From Phycisphaeraceae bacterium (lineage in GTDB: Bacteria; Planctomycetota; Phycisphaerae; Phycisphaerales; SM1A02), in the NCBI GenBank assembly GCA_019636735.1, contig JAHBWY010000001.1, positions 186,001 through 250,000 on the forward strand: 64,000 nt of DNA, written 5' to 3'. The position numbers were made by a program, and so were the translations under genes. Of the stretch, positions 61,865 through 64,000 are shown piece by piece. The first letter of the stretch is position 1, and each line of letters opens with the position of its first letter. A model generated the notes under the pieces. The model was not told where the DNA came from and ran no database searches. It saw only the letters and a program-made list of their open reading frames with translations.

Positions 61865-62137
61865 ATGGGTCTTGAGACGGTCGAAATCCTCTTGCATGTG
61901 GAAGACCACTTCGGCATCACCGTGCCGGGTGAAGTGGCGTCGAAGTGTGAGACTGTCGGAGACCTTCAGAGAGTCATCGTTCAGTTGCTTGTGGCCAAGG
62001 GACGACCGCGCTCCGCCGAGCTTGAGGCCGAGGCCCTTCGCGACATCGTGATGATCAGTGCCAAGGTCACAGGAAATGACCCGATCACATTCCGGCCAGA
62101 GTCTCGTTGGGTTGGAGATGTCACCAAGTACGGCTGA
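61865..62137 (+). CDS. Acyl-carrier-like protein without the phosphopantetheine serine
   Basis: 90 aa from ATG 61865; upstream in-frame ATG at 61805 adds a Ser/Thr-rich stretch. The helix MGLETVEILLHVEDHFGITVPGE followed by CETVGDLQRVIVQLL resembles an ACP. The DSL motif that carries the serine is replaced by MGL, so the Ser is absent. Such proteins with MGLxTVE starts are known as carriers of unknown partners or as degenerate ACPs. The C-terminal 40 residues (DPITFRPESRWVGDV) are outside the ACP fold. Confidence 0.6.
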   Translation: MGLETVEILLHVEDHFGITVPGEVASKCETVGDLQRVIVQLLVAKGRPRSAELEAEALRDIVMISAKVTGNDPITFRPESRWVGDVTKYG

Positions 62138-62279
62138 AGCGATTGCTGGATGAGCCTCCGTGCACAGCCACCTGGTCGAATGTGCGCTCCGGGGCGCGTC
62201 AGGGCAATCACTGAAGGGTGGGCCCGAACGCACGCTCATGCGTTCAGCCGATGGTGCGCTCTTAGGCAGACTCAGGCGA

Positions 62280-62807
62280 TCACCTGACGGTGCGCTCAAG
62301 AGTCGCGCCCTCGACTTCATCTGCGTCGAGAAAGCGCGCGCGGAGCTCCGGTGCCGGCAGTGCGCAGTGATCGGCGGCGCCGAACCATCGCTGGCGCCTT
62401 CGCGCCACGAGGTCGTAGGCCCAGTCGCGGAGCGCCCGGGGAAGGACTCGCAGAATCGAGAGCATGGACCAAGGCGCGCCGAGCTCGCGGAGGATGGCGA
62501 AGAGCGCATCGGAGCGGACCAGCGCCTGGCCGCCCGTCACCAAGACCATGCTCTCCGGCAGGGGGTCGCGGAGCCCTGCGGCTGCGATAGCGATTGCCGC
62601 CGCACGAGAGTGAAGCGACGCGAAGCGGAAGGTGTGCCGCCGATCGCGCCGCACGACGAATCGAACGGCTCGGTGGCAGAGTGCGCACCCTCCGTCATAG
62701 AGCAGGAGAGGCGCCGAAGAAGACTCCTCGGCAGGCGCCGCACGGGCCGCGCGCTCAGCAGGCTGAGCGCGGGCTTGGTTGGAATCGGCTGGGTGACGCT
62801 CGTTCAT
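62280..62807 (-). CDS. DCC-family thiol-disulfide oxidoreductase (DUF393)
   Basis: 175 aa from ATG 62807 (MNERHPADSNQ). The DCC signature is DGGCALCHRAVRFVVRRD, with CxxC as the redox pair, followed by FRFASLHS. The first 30 residues are Ala/Arg/Glu-rich. These proteins are thioredoxin-like, mostly cytoplasmic, with unknown substrates. Confidence 0.85.
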   Translation of the reverse strand: MNERHPADSNQARAQPAERAARAAPAEESSSAPLLLYDGGCALCHRAVRFVVRRDRRHTFRFASLHSRAAAIAIAAAGLRDPLPESMVLVTGGQALVRSDALFAILRELGAPWSMLSILRVLPRALRDWAYDLVARRRQRWFGAADHCALPAPELRARFLDADEVEGATLERTVR

Positions 62808-62970
62808 CGACCATGTCCGAGGACGGCGCACTCAAGGGTAGGTCTCACACGGTCGCGCTGCGAGACGGCCATGCGTAGACTCGATCTCCGTGCTTCGGCG
62901 GTCGGGCTGAGCCCACGAATCGACATGGCTAGGGCCGGGCACCATCGTGCAAGGGCGAGATAGGAACGCC

Positions 62971-63456
62971 ATGAAGGTTGTCATCCTTGGAAACGCTGGA
63001 GCGGGGAAGAGCACTCTCGCAGCACGGCTGGCCGCCGGCCGGCGCGCGGCGAGGCTTTCCTTGGACGAAGTGGCGTTCCGAAGTGGAGCGGAGAGGCGCC
63101 CGCTTCGGGAGAGCATCGACGAAGTCAAGCGCTGGATCGCCAATCACGAGCACTGGGTCATCGAAGGTTGCTACGCGGACATCATCGAACCGATTCTCGA
63201 GTCTTGCGACGAACTCATCTTTCTGAACCCGGGAGTCGATCGATGCGTTGCCCACTGCCGTTCAAGGCCATGGGAGCCGGAGAAGTTCCGAACCGCTGCG
63301 GAACAGGAGCAGCACCTTGAAGCGCTGATCGAGTGGGTTCGCTCCTATGAAGCCCGCGCGGACGAGTATGGCCTCTCCCGGCATCGCCAACTCTATGAGT
63401 CCTTCAACGGTCGGAAACGCGAGTTGATCGAGCCGAGCGCGGATGTGCAGATCTGA
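62971..63456 (+). CDS. P-loop kinase-like ATPase (AAA/adenylate-kinase-like)
   Basis: 161 aa from ATG 62971 (MKVVILGNAGAGKSTLAA). Walker A is GNAGAGKST at residues 7-15. LSLDEVAFRS and WVIEGCYADIIEPIL resemble the metal and acceptor regions of small P-loop kinases and of topology-modulation-type proteins. The LID-like arginines appear as HCRSRPWEPEKF. A substrate cannot be assigned. Confidence 0.8.
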   Translation: MKVVILGNAGAGKSTLAARLAAGRRAARLSLDEVAFRSGAERRPLRESIDEVKRWIANHEHWVIEGCYADIIEPILESCDELIFLNPGVDRCVAHCRSRPWEPEKFRTAAEQEQHLEALIEWVRSYEARADEYGLSRHRQLYESFNGRKRELIEPSADVQI

Positions 63457-63538
63457 GATCCCGCGGACATGCAGAGGGATGCTGTGCGCTGCGCTCTTCC
63501 GAAGCGTGCTGATGCATCACGCCACGGTGAGCCGTGCA

Positions 63539-63564
63539 GGTGGCCAAGGCACCTTGCGGCCACC
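63539..63564. terminator. Candidate terminator between convergent genes
   Basis: GGTGGCCAAGG pairs with CCTTGCGGCCACC around a 2-nt turn with a small bulge. It lies between the P-loop kinase stop (63456) and the GNAT stop (63588). Confidence 0.4.
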
Positions 63565-63587
63565 GGCCCGCAGCTCGGCGAAATGAA

Positions 63588-64000
63588 TCAAAGATGCTTC
63601 GTGTAGAAGAGCGGCCCGCCTGCAGGATCGCCGGACTTGCCATGCGTGAAGCCCGCAGCGTGATAGACCGCCCTCGCGCGCGTGTTGCCTTCGAGCACCT
63701 CGAGCGTCACCCTCGCGCAGTCAAGCGACCGAGCCTTCGCGATGACGGCATCGAGCAGCGCCCGCGACAATCCGCGCCCGCGATGGCTTGGAATCACGGC
63801 GAGATCGTGAATGTTGATGAGCGGCTTGCCCGCAAAGGTCGAGAAGCCGATGAAGCAGGTCGCGAAACCCACCGGCCGAGCGCCGTCGAAGGCGAGAAAG
63901 ACGACACTCGTCGGCAGCGCGCGAAGCCCGGGAATGAGGCGCTCGAGCACACCATCGGGGAGGGGACCGCTGTTGCCCATCGGTTCGAGCGCATACGCGG
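63588..64000 (-). CDS. GNAT-family N-acetyltransferase, 5' end off the window
   Basis: At least 136 codons; the frame stays open to the right edge, where AYALEPMGNSGPLPDGV matches the usual start region, so a few codons of the N-terminus are missing. Motif A for acetyl-CoA is VIPSHRGRGLSRALLDAVIAKA. LEVLEGNTRARAVYHAAGF is motif B. The protein ends GGPLFYTKHL. Substrate unknown. Confidence 0.85.
   Translation of the reverse strand, partial: AYALEPMGNSGPLPDGVLERLIPGLRALPTSVVFLAFDGARPVGFATCFIGFSTFAGKPLINIHDLAVIPSHRGRGLSRALLDAVIAKARSLDCARVTLEVLEGNTRARAVYHAAGFTHGKSGDPAGGPLFYTKHL

Noticed and set aside
62179-62300. Three short repeats ending gtgcgctc in a row, as a possible CRISPR-like array
   Set aside because: They are only 8-10 bp long, irregularly spaced, and one falls into the 3' end of a gene. 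No cas gene is near.

Overview
The window is high-GC, tightly packed chromosomal DNA from a bacterium that looks like a member of the Planctomycetota, class Phycisphaerae. The main pointers are secreted proteins ending in paired type I dockerin repeats (DLNGDG..NG.DIAILLGNWG), short C-terminal sorting tails of the P(A/S)PG-hydrophobic-RRRR type (PEP-CTERM-like), FG-GAP and Cys-rich secreted proteins, a fused aroD-aroE gene and a RibBA-like protein with a degenerate second domain. This is an inference from gene content; no rRNA or tRNA gene was found that could fix the taxonomy.

Layout. 1-6423 (minus): one tight run puuD-like, tlpA-like, eboE, eboC, a phosphodiesterase of the eboF type and a secreted esterase cut by the left edge; this is a partial Ebo metabolite-traffic locus. 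6524-16932 (plus): a SulP transporter run directly into recC, recB and recD, with 1-bp gaps or 4-bp overlaps throughout. 17144-25595 (minus): BatA-like protein, MoxR ATPase, argS, a subtilisin with dockerins and an M42-type peptidase, then a PEP-CTERM-like protein to 26317. 26483-35162 (plus): ribBX, a LolA-like protein and a TPR metallopeptidase in one coupled unit, then two secreted dockerin proteins. 35193-41943: a threonine dehydratase-like enzyme, DinB, a tandem Lrp regulator, a TPP riboswitch driving thiC, a small membrane protein and Xaa-Pro aminopeptidase. 42201-45771: a PEP-CTERM-like protein and a convergent three-gene operon of unknown secreted proteins. 46092-54408: aromatic amino acid genes (phhA, aroDE, aroC) interleaved with an MFS carrier and an ABC exporter. 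54561-60183: a lipase-like hydrolase, a YtrA-type GntR/ABC operon with a clear operator, and selO. 60471-64000: small accessory genes, including a DUF4258/DUF2283 pair, an ACP-like protein without the attachment serine, a DCC thiol oxidoreductase, a P-loop kinase and a GNAT enzyme cut by the right edge.

Most operons use ATGA or GTGA stop/start overlaps, which was used to choose several starts. No CRISPR array, IS element, prophage, rRNA or tRNA was seen. The least explained parts are the partial Ebo run with redox and amidotransferase partners, the SulP-RecCBD coupling, the three-gene secreted operon at 43-46 kb, and the operator-controlled YtrA-type ABC locus that sits head to head with selO.
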